Positions 27,187 through 35,783 of a stretch of 64,000 nucleotides of DNA are shown piece after piece (the first letter of the stretch is position 1; every line of letters begins with the position of its first letter). The notes below the pieces were generated by a model. The model was not told where the DNA came from. It made no database searches and worked only from the letters and a program-made list of their open reading frames with translations. The stretch lies in assembly GCA_910589265.1 (NCBI GenBank), contig CAJUTQ010000055.1, forward strand, positions 59,657 to 123,656. Reading direction: 5' to 3'. Position numbers and translations under genes: made by a program. The DNA comes from an uncultured Lachnospiraceae bacterium. Lineage in GTDB: Bacteria > Bacillota > Clostridia > Lachnospirales > Lachnospiraceae.

Positions 27187-29322
27187 TTGCATTTTCTTAT
27201 TAATCTCATAGCTCTTCCCCTTGGGTATATTATGTGGTTTTGTTACCGTTTAACACAAGATTATGGACTAGCCATTTTATTGTTTACTTTGGCAACAAAA
27301 ATAATTCTGCTTCCTCTTTCTTTAAAGGTTCAGAAAAATTCCATTCAAATGGTAAAAATCAATCCACAGATCAATGAAATCAAAATGCGCTTCCAAGGTG
27401 ATAGAGATCGCATCAATGAGGAAACATTGAAAGTGTATGAAAAAGAAGGCTACAGCCCTCTATTTGGACTGATTCCTACTCTCATCCAAATTCCCATAAT
27501 ACTAGGTCTTATTGACGTCATCTATAAGCCAATGAAGCATATCCTCCATATTCCTCCTAAGAATGTCCATCTCCTTTTGGAAAGGGCATGTGAGATCAAA
27601 GGAGTGGAAGCTCTTGGAAGCTCTGGTGAGCTTCAATTAGTGGAGATGATAAAAGATCCTTCCCTCTTTCCTTTTTTTTCTTCCCTAACTTCCAAAATGC
27701 AAGACTATTCCCTTATATCCCAGAAAATCCTGGATTTTCGTACTACATTTTTTGGCTTGAATCTCTTAGGAACTCCTTCCATTACAACTGTCAATAACCT
27801 CCTTTGGATTCCTGTATTGGCTGGAATTAGCGCCTGGCTATTGTGTTATTTCCAAAATAAAGAAAATGTTCTTCAAGCCCAGCAAAGCTCCTTTAGCCAA
27901 CATGCTATGACTGTCTTTATGGTATGCTTTTCTGTATACTTTTCTTTTATTGTTCCTGGGGGCGTTGGTTTTTACTGGATAATTGGAAACCTTATGGCAA
28001 TCCTCCTTTTATATTTGTGTAATGCCATTTATAACCCTAAAAAGTATATAGACTACGAATCTCTTGAAAAATTCAAAGCCTTTCAAAAACGTCAAAAAGA
28101 GCGGGAAAAACAGCTGACTCTTAAGAAAAGGGAAAACAGGCAGAGGGAAAAGCAAGACTACAAAAATTTTTTTGCTGATCAACATAAGGAACTGGTATTC
28201 TATTCAGAAAAAAGTGGGTTTTATAAATATTTTAAAGACACTATAGAATACATTCTGGAACATTCTGATATTCGAATCCACTATGTGACAAATGACCCTG
28301 AGGACGCCTTGTTCCAGAAAAGGCACAACCGGCTTATTCCCTATTACATTGGACAAACACGGCTCATTCCCTTGTTTATGAAGATGGATGCCCAAATTGT
28401 AGCAACGACTACCCCTGATCTCCATCAATTTCAGCTGAAACGCTCCTATGTAAAAGAGGATGTAGAATATATTTATATGCCCCACTACCCTTTAAGTGAG
28501 ACTCTTGGAGGACGGAAAGGTTCCCTTGACTATTTTGATACAATATTTTGTGTAAGTAACTATCAGATGAGGGAAATTCGGGAATTGGAATCTCATTTTG
28601 GAACAAAGAAAAAAAGACTTGTAGAAACAGGGTACAGTTTTATAGAAAACTTAAAATCTGACTACGACGCTATGATCTCCTCCCCTTTCTATGAAAAAAG
28701 AGAAAGCTCTAGAAAGAAAATACTCATTGCTCCCTCCTGGCAGGATCAAAACATTTTAGACAGCTGCCTCCACAGTCTTTTAAAACAGCTGTTAAAAAAA
28801 GAATATGATGTCATCATAAGGCCCCATCCTGAATATGTCAAGCGCTATGGCCAAAGGATGGACGAAATTGTAGAGCGATACAAAGGATATGCAGGCAGTG
28901 ATCTCTCCTTTGAGCTGGATTTTTCCAAAAGCGACTCTATTTATAATTCTGACCTCCTTATTACAGACTGGTCAGGCACTGCTTATGAATTTTCCTTTGT
29001 CACAAAAAAGCCTGTTGTATTTATTAATACTCCTCCCAAAATTAATAATCCAGACTATACTGTCCTGTCTCATCCGCCCATGGAGTTCGTTTTAAGGGAG
29101 AAGCTGGGCATTCAGGTAGAGCCAGCATCCCTTGACAAGCTCTATCCACAAATAGAAGAACTCCTTTTATCTGCTAAAAAATATGAAACTTCCATAACTC
29201 AGCTTGTCAAAGAGCATATTTCCCACTTTGGTCATGCTGGGGAAATAGGAGGACAGTATATTATCCACCGACTTCGTAAAGAAAAATTCAGAAAGGAGAA
29301 CGATTCACAAAATGTCAAATAA
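27187..29322 (+). CDS. YidC/Oxa1-like insertase fused to a CDP-glycerol glycerophosphotransferase-like domain
   Basis: A 711-residue fusion. Residues 1-295 form a YidC/Oxa1 domain: QDYGLAILLFTLATKIILLPL, a KINPQINEIKMRF cytoplasmic loop, GLIPTLIQIPIILGL, and later helices including VPGGVGFYWIIGN, with Lys38 where Gram-positive YidC has its groove Arg or Lys. A highly charged coiled segment (about 295-330) leads to a TagF-like domain (about 335-700). That domain has IIRPHPEY (about 545) and ITDWSGTAYEFSF (about 592), matching the catalytic blocks of CDP-glycerol glycerophosphotransferases. The start is TTG. It overlaps the next gene by 11 nt. It probably transfers a CDP- or CMP-activated headgroup at the membrane; whether the YidC part inserts proteins is unknown. 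Confidence 0.88.
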   Translation: MHFLINLIALPLGYIMWFCYRLTQDYGLAILLFTLATKIILLPLSLKVQKNSIQMVKINPQINEIKMRFQGDRDRINEETLKVYEKEGYSPLFGLIPTLIQIPIILGLIDVIYKPMKHILHIPPKNVHLLLERACEIKGVEALGSSGELQLVEMIKDPSLFPFFSSLTSKMQDYSLISQKILDFRTTFFGLNLLGTPSITTVNNLLWIPVLAGISAWLLCYFQNKENVLQAQQSSFSQHAMTVFMVCFSVYFSFIVPGGVGFYWIIGNLMAILLLYLCNAIYNPKKYIDYESLEKFKAFQKRQKEREKQLTLKKRENRQREKQDYKNFFADQHKELVFYSEKSGFYKYFKDTIEYILEHSDIRIHYVTNDPEDALFQKRHNRLIPYYIGQTRLIPLFMKMDAQIVATTTPDLHQFQLKRSYVKEDVEYIYMPHYPLSETLGGRKGSLDYFDTIFCVSNYQMREIRELESHFGTKKKRLVETGYSFIENLKSDYDAMISSPFYEKRESSRKKILIAPSWQDQNILDSCLHSLLKQLLKKEYDVIIRPHPEYVKRYGQRMDEIVERYKGYAGSDLSFELDFSKSDSIYNSDLLITDWSGTAYEFSFVTKKPVVFINTPPKINNPDYTVLSHPPMEFVLREKLGIQVEPASLDKLYPQIEELLLSAKKYETSITQLVKEHISHFGHAGEIGGQYIIHRLRKEKFRKENDSQNVK

Positions 29323-30622
29323 AGTGTACGTTGCCATGAGCGGTGATTTAATCCACCATGGCCATATGAATGTTATACAAAAAGCAAGGGAGCTTGGAGA
29401 AGTCATCATAGGACTTCATACAGATGAAGCAGTGGCCTCTTACTGGAGAGTCCCCTTTCTATCCTATGAGGAGAGAAAGCAGATTATAGAAAATATTAGT
29501 GGTGTCACTGCTGTTGTCCCCCAGGATACCTTTGACCAAGTGCCAAATCTTCAAAAATATCGTCCCCAATATGTTGTTCATGGAGACGACTGGAAGGAAG
29601 GGCCCCATCGGCATTTTCGGGATAAAGTTATCCAGTGCATCAAGGAATGGGGAGGAGAGCTTGTGGAACTCCCCTATACAAAGGGTATCCAATTAGATAA
29701 AGTACAAGATCTTGTTCATGGAATCTATACAACAACAGATATGCGTCGGGCAGCCTTACGCAAATTATTAAATATTAAAAAACATCTTCGGGTTTTGGAA
29801 GCCCACAACGGACTGACAGGGCTTATCGTGGAAAAAACGCAAATCGAAAATGAGGAAGGCATCCGCCAATTTGACGCCATGTGGATATCTAGTCTCTGTG
29901 ATTCTACTGCAAAGGGAAAACCAGACATTGAACTTGTTGATCTCTCTTCCAGGCTTTCTACCATTCACGAAATTTTAGAAGTTACTTCTAAACCTATTAT
30001 ATTAGATGGAGATACAGGAGGAAAAATTGAACACTTCATATATACTGTCCGCACTTTAGAACGTATCGGCGTCTCAGCTATTATTATCGAAGATAAAATT
30101 GGCTTAAAGAAAAACTCTCTGTTTGGCACCGATGCAGGGCAAACCCAAGATAGCATAGAAAATTTCTGTAACAAAATCAAGGCAGGAAAACTTGCTCAGA
30201 TTACAAAAGATTTTATGATTATAGCTCGTATTGAAAGCCTTATATTAAAAAAGGGGATGGATGACGCACTAAAAAGGGCCAGAGCCTATATTGAGGCAGG
30301 AGCTGATGGCATCATGATCCATAGTATTGATAAGAGCGCAGAAGAGATCTTTGAATTTTGTAGACAATATAAACAATTTCCCTTGACCATGCCCCTTGTC
30401 GTTGTCCCTACTGCATATAACCAAATTAAAGAAGACGCTTTATTTGACGCAGGAGTGAATATTATCATCCATGCCAACCATTTAATTCGCAGTGCATACA
30501 AAGCGATGAGTCAAACTGCCCATACCATTCTTCAAAATAAAAGAAGCTATGAGGCCAATGATCAGTGTTTAAGCATTCAAGAAATACTAACACTTATTGA
30601 TTCTGACATTATAGGAGGTTAA
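29312..30622 (+). CDS. HxGH nucleotidyltransferase fused to phosphoenolpyruvate phosphomutase
   Basis: A 436-residue bifunctional protein. Residues 1-140 are a Rossmann-type cytidylyltransferase-like domain with HHGH at 15-18. The second signature of the family (ISSTxI) is not clear: GIQLDKVQ or GIYTTTDMRR stands near the expected place. Residues 150-436 are PEP phosphomutase, which makes the C-P bond by converting PEP to phosphonopyruvate: ILDGDTGG (about 230), the diagnostic EDKIGLKKNS (about 260-269), and GADGIMIHS. It is the committed enzyme of nearly all phosphonate pathways. AAAGGAG precedes the ATG; the 2-aminoethylphosphonate transaminase gene begins 5 nt later. Confidence 0.93.
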   Translation: MSNKVYVAMSGDLIHHGHMNVIQKARELGEVIIGLHTDEAVASYWRVPFLSYEERKQIIENISGVTAVVPQDTFDQVPNLQKYRPQYVVHGDDWKEGPHRHFRDKVIQCIKEWGGELVELPYTKGIQLDKVQDLVHGIYTTTDMRRAALRKLLNIKKHLRVLEAHNGLTGLIVEKTQIENEEGIRQFDAMWISSLCDSTAKGKPDIELVDLSSRLSTIHEILEVTSKPIILDGDTGGKIEHFIYTVRTLERIGVSAIIIEDKIGLKKNSLFGTDAGQTQDSIENFCNKIKAGKLAQITKDFMIIARIESLILKKGMDDALKRARAYIEAGADGIMIHSIDKSAEEIFEFCRQYKQFPLTMPLVVVPTAYNQIKEDALFDAGVNIIIHANHLIRSAYKAMSQTAHTILQNKRSYEANDQCLSIQEILTLIDSDIIGG

Positions 30623-30627
30623 CTATC

Positions 30628-31752
30628 ATGGAAATGAAACGGAACATACTGTTAAACCCAGGGCCAGCTACAACGACAGATTCTGTTAAATTAGCCCAGA
30701 TTGTCCCTGACATCTGCCCAAGAGAAGAAGAATTTAGCTCCCTCATGAAGGGGCTTAGGGAAGATCTCGTAAAAATTGTCCACGGAGACTTAGATACTTA
30801 CACTTCTGTCCTCTTTTGCGGTTCTGGAACAATCAATATAGATGTCTGTCTTAACTCCCTGCTCCCAGAAGGAAAAAAGATTCTTATTGTCAACAATGGG
30901 GCTTATAGCTCCAGAGCTGCACAAGTATGTGAAAGCTACCACCTTCCCTTTATTAACCTTTGCTTTCCCTATGACCAGCTTCCAGACTTAGCCAAAATTG
31001 AGGAAACCTTAAAGGCCAATCCAGATATCTTTCTCCTTTACACTACCCATAATGAAACAGGAACTGGAATTTTAAATCCTATCAGAGAAATAGGAGCTCT
31101 GGCCCACAAATACCAATCTATCTTTGTCGTAGACACAACATCCACTTATGCCATGCTTCCTATTCATATAGAAGAAGACAACATCGACTTCTGTATGTCC
31201 TCAGCCCAAAAGGGACTTATGGCCATGGCTGGTCTCTCCTTTATTGTAGGAAAAACAAAGTGGATTGAAAAATCAAAGGATTTTCCTACCCGCTCTTATT
31301 ACTGCAATCTTTTTCAACAATATGACTATTTTGAAAAAACTGGGGAAATGCATTTCACCCCTCCTGTCCAAACGATTTATGCTGCCATCCAAGCTGTAAA
31401 AGAATATTGGGAAGAAGGGGAGGAAGGAAAATGGGAACGTCACTTAAGAACATTCCATGCCATTCACAAAGGATTGGAGGAGTTGGGATTTCAAAATATT
31501 ATTCGTAGAGAATGGCAGGCAGGACTTGTTGTCTGTGTCCAATACCCAAAGGACCAAAACTGGGATTTCCAAAAAATTCATGATTACTGCTACCAAAAGG
31601 GTTTTACCATTTATCCAGGGAAAATTGACGGCATGGACACTTTCCGCCTTTGTGCCCTAGGCGCTATAGACGAAAAAGATATTTTCCAATTTTTTAAAAT
31701 ATTGAGAGAGGCCCTGGAAAGGTATAAAATTCCCATTCCTGTTTCATATTAA
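30628..31752 (+). CDS. 2-aminoethylphosphonate aminotransferase (biosynthetic)
   Basis: A 374-residue fold-type I PLP enzyme of the AEP:pyruvate transaminase (PhnW) family. It starts RNILLNPGPATTT, has FCGSGTINID, YTTHNETGTGILNP and VDTTSTYAM, and the PLP lysine in MSSAQKGLMAMAG. In a cluster with PEP phosphomutase the reaction should run towards synthesis: phosphonoacetaldehyde to 2-aminoethylphosphonate. Because no phosphonopyruvate decarboxylase is encoded here, direct transamination of phosphonopyruvate to phosphonoalanine cannot be ruled out. AGGAGG lies 10 nt before the ATG and the gap to the preceding gene is 5 nt. Confidence 0.9.
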   Translation: MEMKRNILLNPGPATTTDSVKLAQIVPDICPREEEFSSLMKGLREDLVKIVHGDLDTYTSVLFCGSGTINIDVCLNSLLPEGKKILIVNNGAYSSRAAQVCESYHLPFINLCFPYDQLPDLAKIEETLKANPDIFLLYTTHNETGTGILNPIREIGALAHKYQSIFVVDTTSTYAMLPIHIEEDNIDFCMSSAQKGLMAMAGLSFIVGKTKWIEKSKDFPTRSYYCNLFQQYDYFEKTGEMHFTPPVQTIYAAIQAVKEYWEEGEEGKWERHLRTFHAIHKGLEELGFQNIIRREWQAGLVVCVQYPKDQNWDFQKIHDYCYQKGFTIYPGKIDGMDTFRLCALGAIDEKDIFQFFKILREALERYKIPIPVSY

Positions 31753-31861
31753 CACTATATTTCTTAATAATTTGATAAAAAAATTAATTTTTTCTTAATA
31801 TCTTATCCATTAGGCACTAATTTATGTTATACTCTTATTTGCTGAAAGGAGCAAAAGATAT

Positions 31862-32587
31862 ATGGAAAGAAGAAAGATCCATCCTTCTATGGACATGGCT
31901 ATCTTATTGGCAGCAGGTACAGGAATGCGTATGAGGCCTATTACTCTTAAAACTCCCAAACCCCTTGTAAAAGTTCATGGGCTTCCCTTAATAGAAACTG
32001 TCATTCAAGGACTTTTGCATGTGTCCATAAAAGAAATTTATATTGTTGTTGGCTATTTAGGAGAGCAATTCCAATATCTCACAAAAAAATATCCAGGCAT
32101 TACTCTTTTGCAAAACGAAGAATACTCCTATAAAAACAATATCTCTTCTATTTTCGCTGCCAGAGATGTGCTTGGGAAAGCCAATACCTTTATTTGCGAA
32201 GGGGATCTCCTCATAAAGGATTTCTCTCTTTTTGAAATACCTGTAGAACATTCTTTTTACATGGGAAAATGGGTCAACGGTCCTTCCCATGACTGGAGCT
32301 TCCGCCTTGAAAATGGCCGAATGACAAAAATCACTACTGGTGGAGAGGATGTATTCAATATGGCCGGTATTTCCTACTGGACGAAGGAAGATGCACTGGC
32401 AATAAAGGAAGGGGTCCTAACAGCTTATACCCATCCTGAACATGAGTCTCTCTACTGGGACCAAGTTGTAGATACAATTTTAGATAAAATCCACGTGATG
32501 GTCTATCCAGTCACTGACGAACAGCTTGTGGAAATTGATACAGTAAAGGAACTCCAAACAATTGACAGCAGCTACTATTCCCTCTAA
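31862..32587 (+). CDS. LicC/PntC-like cytidylyltransferase
   Basis: A 241-residue nucleotidyltransferase with LLAAGTGMRMRPITLKTPKPLVKV (residues about 15-39 hold the pyrophosphorylase signature), NNISSIFAARD, the metal-binding ICEGDLL, and the DQVVDT region. These features match phosphocholine cytidylyltransferase LicC and the phosphonate-tailoring cytidylyltransferase PntC, which makes CMP-2-aminoethylphosphonate. The operon context favours PntC. A 109-nt AT-rich gap separates it from the aminotransferase gene and contains a TTATAC-like -10, so it may also have its own promoter. The ribosome site AAAGGAG is 10 nt from the ATG. Confidence 0.84.
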   Translation: MERRKIHPSMDMAILLAAGTGMRMRPITLKTPKPLVKVHGLPLIETVIQGLLHVSIKEIYIVVGYLGEQFQYLTKKYPGITLLQNEEYSYKNNISSIFAARDVLGKANTFICEGDLLIKDFSLFEIPVEHSFYMGKWVNGPSHDWSFRLENGRMTKITTGGEDVFNMAGISYWTKEDALAIKEGVLTAYTHPEHESLYWDQVVDTILDKIHVMVYPVTDEQLVEIDTVKELQTIDSSYYSL

Positions 32588-32668
32588 ATTCTTTTGTTAA
32601 AGAAAGGACTTGGAGGAAATAGATGACAAATAACATAATTACAAATAAAGAAAGTGAGGAAGTACATT

Positions 32669-33793
32669 ATGAAAAAAAGGCAAGTTCTGCTTCTTGCAGC
32701 CGCCCTATCCGTGACAACAGCATTAGCAAGCTGCGGAAAGAAAGATGAAACACCAGAGGTTACAGAGCCCCCTGTCATAGACATGGATCCAGGAAGCTCT
32801 GCTGAAGAGGAAGAACCTGGAACGAGTGCAGTGGAAGAGGAAACAAGGGACGGAATGGTTCGCAACCCTCTCACAAACGAATGGATTGATGAAGCTTTAA
32901 AAGATCAACGCCCCATAGCTCTTATGGTGGATAATGATAAAAGAGCTACTCCCCATTATGGATTATCCCAGGTGGATATTTTATACGAAATGACCAATAG
33001 TACAAAAAATAGCGGTATTACAAGACTCATGCCCATTATCAAAGATTGGGAAGGCATCAAGCAAATTGGAAGTATGCGAAGTGCAAGACCTTCAAACTTA
33101 ACAATTATGCCTGAATGGAACGCTGTATTCTTTTATTTTGGAGGCCCTTTCTACATTGATGATTATATTGCCAAAGACTATGTGGACAGTGTAGATGGAA
33201 ATAAGGATTCTGACTGTTTTATGCGAGTCAATAACGGAAAGCCATCAGAATTTACTGCCTATGGACATGGAGAAGGTTTTGCTAAAGGATTTGAGAAAAA
33301 AGGATATTCCCGCACATACAATGAATATTATGAAGGAGCCCATTACCAGTTTGCTTCTGAGAGCAGTCCTGTAGAATTAACAGCCGATCAGGGAGCTGAA
33401 AATGCATCCCGCATTGATCTTGCCTTTGCCCTAAATAAGCCCTATTTTGAATACAATGAGTCGGATGGCCTATATTACAGATTCCAGTATGGTGAAAAGC
33501 ATATTGATGCTGAGAATAATTCCCAACTTGCCTTTAAAAATCTCTTAATTCAAAATACCCGCTATGAAGAACTGGATGACAATGGATATATGGCATTTTA
33601 TACTATTGACGATAAAATGGACGGTTATTATGTAACAAATGGAAAGGCCATTCATATTACTTGGAAGAAAACAGATGCCTGCTCTCCTACTCGTTACTTT
33701 GATGATAACGGAAAAGAAATTGTGTTGAATACTGGAAAAACATATGTAGCCCTTGTGCCAAACGATATTTTTAAAAATAATAAAATCCAATAG
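32669..33793 (+). CDS. DUF3048 (YerB-like) lipoprotein
   Basis: A 374-residue exported lipoprotein. The signal peptide ends in the lipobox LASC, with the lipidated Cys about 22 residues from the ATG at 32669. An acidic linker follows, then the DUF3048 domain: RPIALMVDNDKRATPHYGLSQ, LYEMTNS, and QIGSMRSARP, with a C-terminal second DUF3048-type domain ending in TGKTYVALVP. The family's role is unknown; it is anchored to the outer membrane leaflet. GTG at 32654 is rejected, since GAGGAAG precedes the ATG. A terminator follows 16 nt after the stop. It comes 81 nt after the phosphonate genes, so readthrough is possible. Confidence 0.88.
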   Translation: MKKRQVLLLAAALSVTTALASCGKKDETPEVTEPPVIDMDPGSSAEEEEPGTSAVEEETRDGMVRNPLTNEWIDEALKDQRPIALMVDNDKRATPHYGLSQVDILYEMTNSTKNSGITRLMPIIKDWEGIKQIGSMRSARPSNLTIMPEWNAVFFYFGGPFYIDDYIAKDYVDSVDGNKDSDCFMRVNNGKPSEFTAYGHGEGFAKGFEKKGYSRTYNEYYEGAHYQFASESSPVELTADQGAENASRIDLAFALNKPYFEYNESDGLYYRFQYGEKHIDAENNSQLAFKNLLIQNTRYEELDDNGYMAFYTIDDKMDGYYVTNGKAIHITWKKTDACSPTRYFDDNGKEIVLNTGKTYVALVPNDIFKNNKIQ

Positions 33794-33809
33794 GATCCTT
33801 TCATAAAAA

Positions 33810-33846
33810 AAGGAGCTAAGTTCTTGTTAAGGACTTAGCTCCTTTT
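33810..33846 (+). terminator. Intrinsic terminator of the phosphonate/DUF3048 region
   Basis: AAGGAGCTAAGT and ACTTAGCTCCTT form a 12-bp stem, preceded by an A-run and followed by TTCTTA, just after the DUF3048 gene. Confidence 0.88.
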
Positions 33847-33885
33847 CTTATGGATCAGGATTTGGAACAGCTCCCTATCATTATT

Positions 33886-34498
33886 TTAATCCAGCAAATC
33901 CCCTGCTTTGTAAGAGCACTCCAAATAGCTGGGATTTTGGTAATAAAGATCTGTTTCAAAGTGGGATAACTTATCACTTATAAAAGAAAAAAATTTTTAT
34001 TAACTCGTCAACCTCTTTTCCAGGCTGTGCACAATCCTCCATCATAATACTATACAATTTTCCAATATCCATGAAACTGGGAATGATATATTTACATTCT
34101 GTCATTGTATCAAAATGGCCCTTTAAGATTTTATACTGGCAAATTACATTATCACTCACTTGCCCAAAAGATAGACCGTGGTTCACTTCTGCATCACGTA
34201 ACTGCTTCTCAATGCCCTCTGTAGACTTCATAGCAATAGAATAGTGATAATCATATTGTTCATATCATAATGGTTTCCACTTTTTCTTAGTTTCTGCTAA
34301 CATCTGCTCCCGTACATCGCTGCTAATATAATATCTTTCTCCATTTTATTTATATTGCTCAAATCTATTGTATTACTTTTATCTAATGAAATAAATAGAT
34401 TCGCTGTAGCATAATTTATCAAAACTCTACTATCATTCCAGAGAAACTTCTTTATTGGGTCATCAATTTTTATGCTCTCTCATATTTTTCTCAGACAT
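33886..34498 (-). pseudogene. Multi-lesion pseudogene of an unrecognised protein
   Basis: A start ATG at 34498 with GGAGGAG upstream opens MSEKNMREHKN and stops at once. The coding character continues in another frame (IDDPIKKFLWNDSRVLINYA), shifts again (ISSDVREQMLAETKKKWKPL), meets an in-frame TGA, and runs on as YEQYDYHYSIAMKSTEG to a homopolymer T-run near 33985. A last shift leads to FISDKLSHFETDLYYQNPSY and a stop at 33886. At least three frameshifts and one stop codon are needed to join about 200 residues. I do not recognise the family. Absence of Cys-rich or membrane parts suggests a soluble protein. Confidence 0.7.
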
Positions 34499-34637
34499 CT
34501 ATATTCTCCTCCTTCCTTTTATATTTTCCTGACTTTTCTAAATAAAATTAAAGAACTGTCTTAATACTTGTTCCTATACATCCCTGTTATACCTATGTTT
34601 TGTCTTTTTTAGTTCTTTGGAAACCTGGAAAATAAAA

Positions 34638-34673
34638 AAAGAGACAGTAACACCGCCTGTTCCCGTCTCTTTC
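34638..34673 (-). terminator. Intrinsic terminator of tRNA-Leu(UAG)
   Basis: AAAGAGAC and GTCTCTTT with an inner AACA/TGTT pair form a hairpin, followed by a T-run on the minus strand, about 80 nt downstream of the tRNA. Confidence 0.8.
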
Positions 34674-34750
34674 TGCCTTTTCTAGAAAAGATATACAAAA
34701 ATCCGAAGCCGTCCCTTTCTTGGAGCAAAGTTCGAATTACCATTGTCTAG

Positions 34751-34832
34751 TGCGGTTAACAGGACTTGAACCTGCACGTCTGTTGACAATAGAACCTAAA
34801 TCTATCGCGTCTGCCAATTCCGCCATAACCGC
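34751..34832 (-). tRNA. tRNA-Leu (anticodon UAG)
   Basis: The acceptor arms GCGGTTA/TAACCGC pair fully, the anticodon stem ATAGA/TCTAT encloses TTTAGGT, and the T-loop reads GTTCAAG. A long variable arm is present, as expected for leucine. CCA is not encoded. Confidence 0.95.
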
Positions 34833-34899
34833 AAATGAAATGTTTCCATAAAAGAATGCTTATTTATTATACTCTTAGTATCCAGCCTGTGTCAAGTTA

Positions 34900-34925
34900 T
34901 TTTTACTCCATCCTCTTTGCAATCT
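34900..34925. repeat. Imperfect direct repeat of the coaBC 3' end, left copy
   Basis: These 26 nt match 35781-35806 with one mismatch. The right copy contains the coaBC stop codon and last seven codons. The two copies flank the degraded IS481-like element, as a long target duplication would. Confidence 0.75.
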
Positions 34926-34938
34926 GTAGGATTCCAAT

Positions 34939-35770
34939 ACATATGTTACAATTGAATATTTAAAAAGCAGAAATACTGCCTTTGTGTTATAGTTTAGTCA
35001 CCACAACAAAACAAACAAAAAGGAGTTCTCTGCTATGGCTACTATAACACAGGATATGAGGTATCGTCTATCACTTATTAAATGTGCTGAGAAATATAGG
35101 GTTTCTAAAGCTGGCCATCCAATATAAAACCAACTGGCAGTACATTTACCGCTGGAAACGGCATTTTGATAGCTCCATCGACTCTCTCCAGAAGACCGCA
35201 CCACCATCCTAAAGCACATCCCTGACGAGCTCAAACTCATCCTCCAACTGCGTAGACGCAAACCTCATGCCGGTCTGGTCGTTTTTTAGGTAAAACTCAT
35301 GCATTGCGGTTACTCCCGTTCCATTCCAGACCTTTACCGTTTCCTCAAACGTCAGGGTATTATGGCTGTCCTTCCCCCTAACCCAAAGTATGTCTCCAAG
35401 CCTTATGAGCAGATGGAGATCCCGGCCAGCATATCCAGGTGGATGTGAAATTCGTCCCCTCTGCCTGCCTTGTGAAAAGCAGGGTTATGGGCAAATATTT
35501 CTTCCAGTATTCCGCCAGTATTCCAGGTGGCGCTTTGTAGAAACCTTTGAGGAGCATAATGCCTAATCCTCTGTCCTATTTGCGAAACACCTTGTGAAAG
35601 CCTTCCCCTGCCCGATGGAGTGCGCTCGAGCGCAGCCACTGGAAGGACAATGAGAGGGTTCTATGCCACCCATGCCTTCTATTCCTTACCTTCCCCATGC
35701 GTCCTCTGGGATGGAAATTTCCGAGTCAAGTATTAAGGGATTATTTACGGTCGGTGTAACATATGTTTGA
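34939..35770 (+). mobile_element. Degraded IS481-like insertion sequence
   Basis: Terminal inverted repeats ACATATGTTACA (34939-34950) and TGTAACATATGT (35755-35766) bound a transposase remnant on the plus strand. The element is only about 830 bp, shorter than a full IS481-type element, because of internal deletions. Confidence 0.7.
35035..35770 (+). pseudogene. IS481-like transposase remnant
   Basis: The gene starts MATITQDMRYRLSLIKCAEK after AAAAAGGAG and then breaks. Pieces in different frames read KTNWQYIYRWKRHFD (helix-turn-helix), HAGLVVF, YRFLKRQGIMAV, QVDVKFVPSACLV (first catalytic Asp), and finally RSHWKDNERV, FPMRPLGWKFPSQ and a stop. The middle of the DDE domain, including the second Asp and the Glu, is deleted. 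Several frameshifts and stop codons make it dead. Family assignment to IS481 (integrase-core type) is from motif memory. Confidence 0.78.
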
Positions 35771-35783
35771 CAAACCTAATTTT

